Assembly: GCA_900756715.1 (NCBI GenBank) | Contig: CAAELC010000127.1 | Location: forward strand, 1-12,425 | Direction of reading: 5' to 3' | Origin: an uncultured Oscillospiraceae bacterium | GTDB taxonomy: Bacteria; Bacillota; Clostridia; Oscillospirales; Oscillospiraceae | Length of the DNA: 12,425 bases | Shown: positions 12,295 to 12,425 of the stretch, one piece after another | Numbering within the stretch: the first letter of the stretch is position 1 | How the letters are laid out: the number at the start of each line of letters is the position of its first letter | Notes under the pieces: generated by a model | Databases searched by the model: none | What the model was told of the DNA's origin: nothing | What the model saw: the letters and a program-made list of their open reading frames with translations, nothing else | Position numbers and translations under genes: made by a program

Positions 12295-12425
12295 ATGAAA
12301 AAGTTCCTGGCAATGGTTCTGGCTCTGGTCATGGCCCTGTCCCTGGTCGCCTGCGGCGGCGGCAAGGACTCCGAAGGTGGAGATGACAAGAATTCCGACT
12401 TTCAGGTTGGTTTCATCTGCCTGCA
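12295..12425 (+). CDS. Substrate-binding lipoprotein, probable BMP family (partial, 3' end outside window)
   Basis: Only the first 43 codons are present. MKKFLAMVLALVMALSLVAC is a lipoprotein signal peptide with lipobox LVAC, so Cys20 would be lipidated and the protein anchored to the outer face of the membrane. A Gly/Asp/Lys-rich linker (21-34) precedes DFQVGFICL, the first beta strand of a periplasmic-binding-protein fold. This opening resembles BMP-family solute-binding proteins of nucleoside/purine ABC transporters, but the diagnostic residues lie beyond the window, so a sugar-binding relative cannot be excluded. AAAGGAGG lies before the ATG. Its place after a purine/ureide-type operon fits uptake of the pathway's substrate. 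It has its own promoter and a long, possibly structured leader. Confidence 0.75.
   Translation, partial: MKKFLAMVLALVMALSLVACGGGKDSEGGDDKNSDFQVGFICL

Noticed and set aside
54..12425. In-frame UGA selenocysteine codons or SECIS-like elements, expected near selenium genes
   Set aside because: None of the genes is interrupted by an in-frame UGA; the selenium link is through cofactor-maturation families only.

Overview
The window looks like a chromosomal catabolic island from an anaerobic, GC-rich Clostridia species. An Oscillospiraceae-type gut Firmicute is the likely source, but that is inference. The reasons are GC-rich codon use, strong AGGAGG-type ribosome binding sites, sigma-A-type promoters with AT-rich leaders, a Gram-positive-style lipoprotein signal, and gene families typical of purine- and ureide-fermenting anaerobes. 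I see no tRNA, rRNA, CRISPR array, transposase or phage gene.

Layout, left to right. (1) 54-1664: yqeB (-) and yqeC (+), accessory genes of the selenium-dependent molybdenum hydroxylase (SDMH) system. They diverge from a compact double promoter. (2) 1804-3868 (+): a small two-helix membrane protein, a TetR regulator with a TTG start, and a medium-chain zinc dehydrogenase joined to it by an ATGA overlap; a strong terminator follows. (3) 4055-5497 (-): a ribbon-helix-helix (RHH) regulator and a threonine-synthase-like PLP enzyme. A small unknown gene (5603-5770, +) diverges from them across a region full of inverted repeats. (4) 5828-7982 (-): a YheO/DauR-type PAS-HTH regulator followed by a 491-residue fold-type-II PLP enzyme. 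(5) 8229-11919 (+), diverging from that regulator: ygeY (M20 hydrolase), ygeW (carbamoyltransferase) and a carbamate kinase (yqeA/arcC type), closed by a strong terminator. (6) 12140-12425 (+): a consensus promoter, a long leader with the potential to fold into a three-way junction, and the start of a substrate-binding lipoprotein, probably of the BMP (nucleoside/purine) family.

How it may work together. In E. coli and many anaerobes yqeB, yqeC, ygeX, ygeY, ygeW and yqeA are linked genes tied to SDMH enzymes and purine breakdown. The plausible scheme (inference) is this: the lipoprotein imports a purine or nucleoside; an SDMH enzyme outside this window, matured with YqeB/YqeC, starts its breakdown; YgeY hydrolyses a ring-opened ureido or amide intermediate; one or both PLP enzymes eliminate ammonia from a diamino acid; YgeW moves a carbamoyl group to or from phosphate; and carbamate kinase makes ATP from carbamoyl phosphate. 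No canonical short YgeX is present. The 491-residue PLP enzyme holds the position beside the regulator where one might be expected.

The most interesting points are the structured leader upstream of the lipoprotein, the inverted-repeat-rich RHH control region, the matching extended -10 promoters at the regulator/ygeY divergence, and the pairing of two different fold-type-II PLP enzymes with the ygeY-ygeW-carbamate kinase module.
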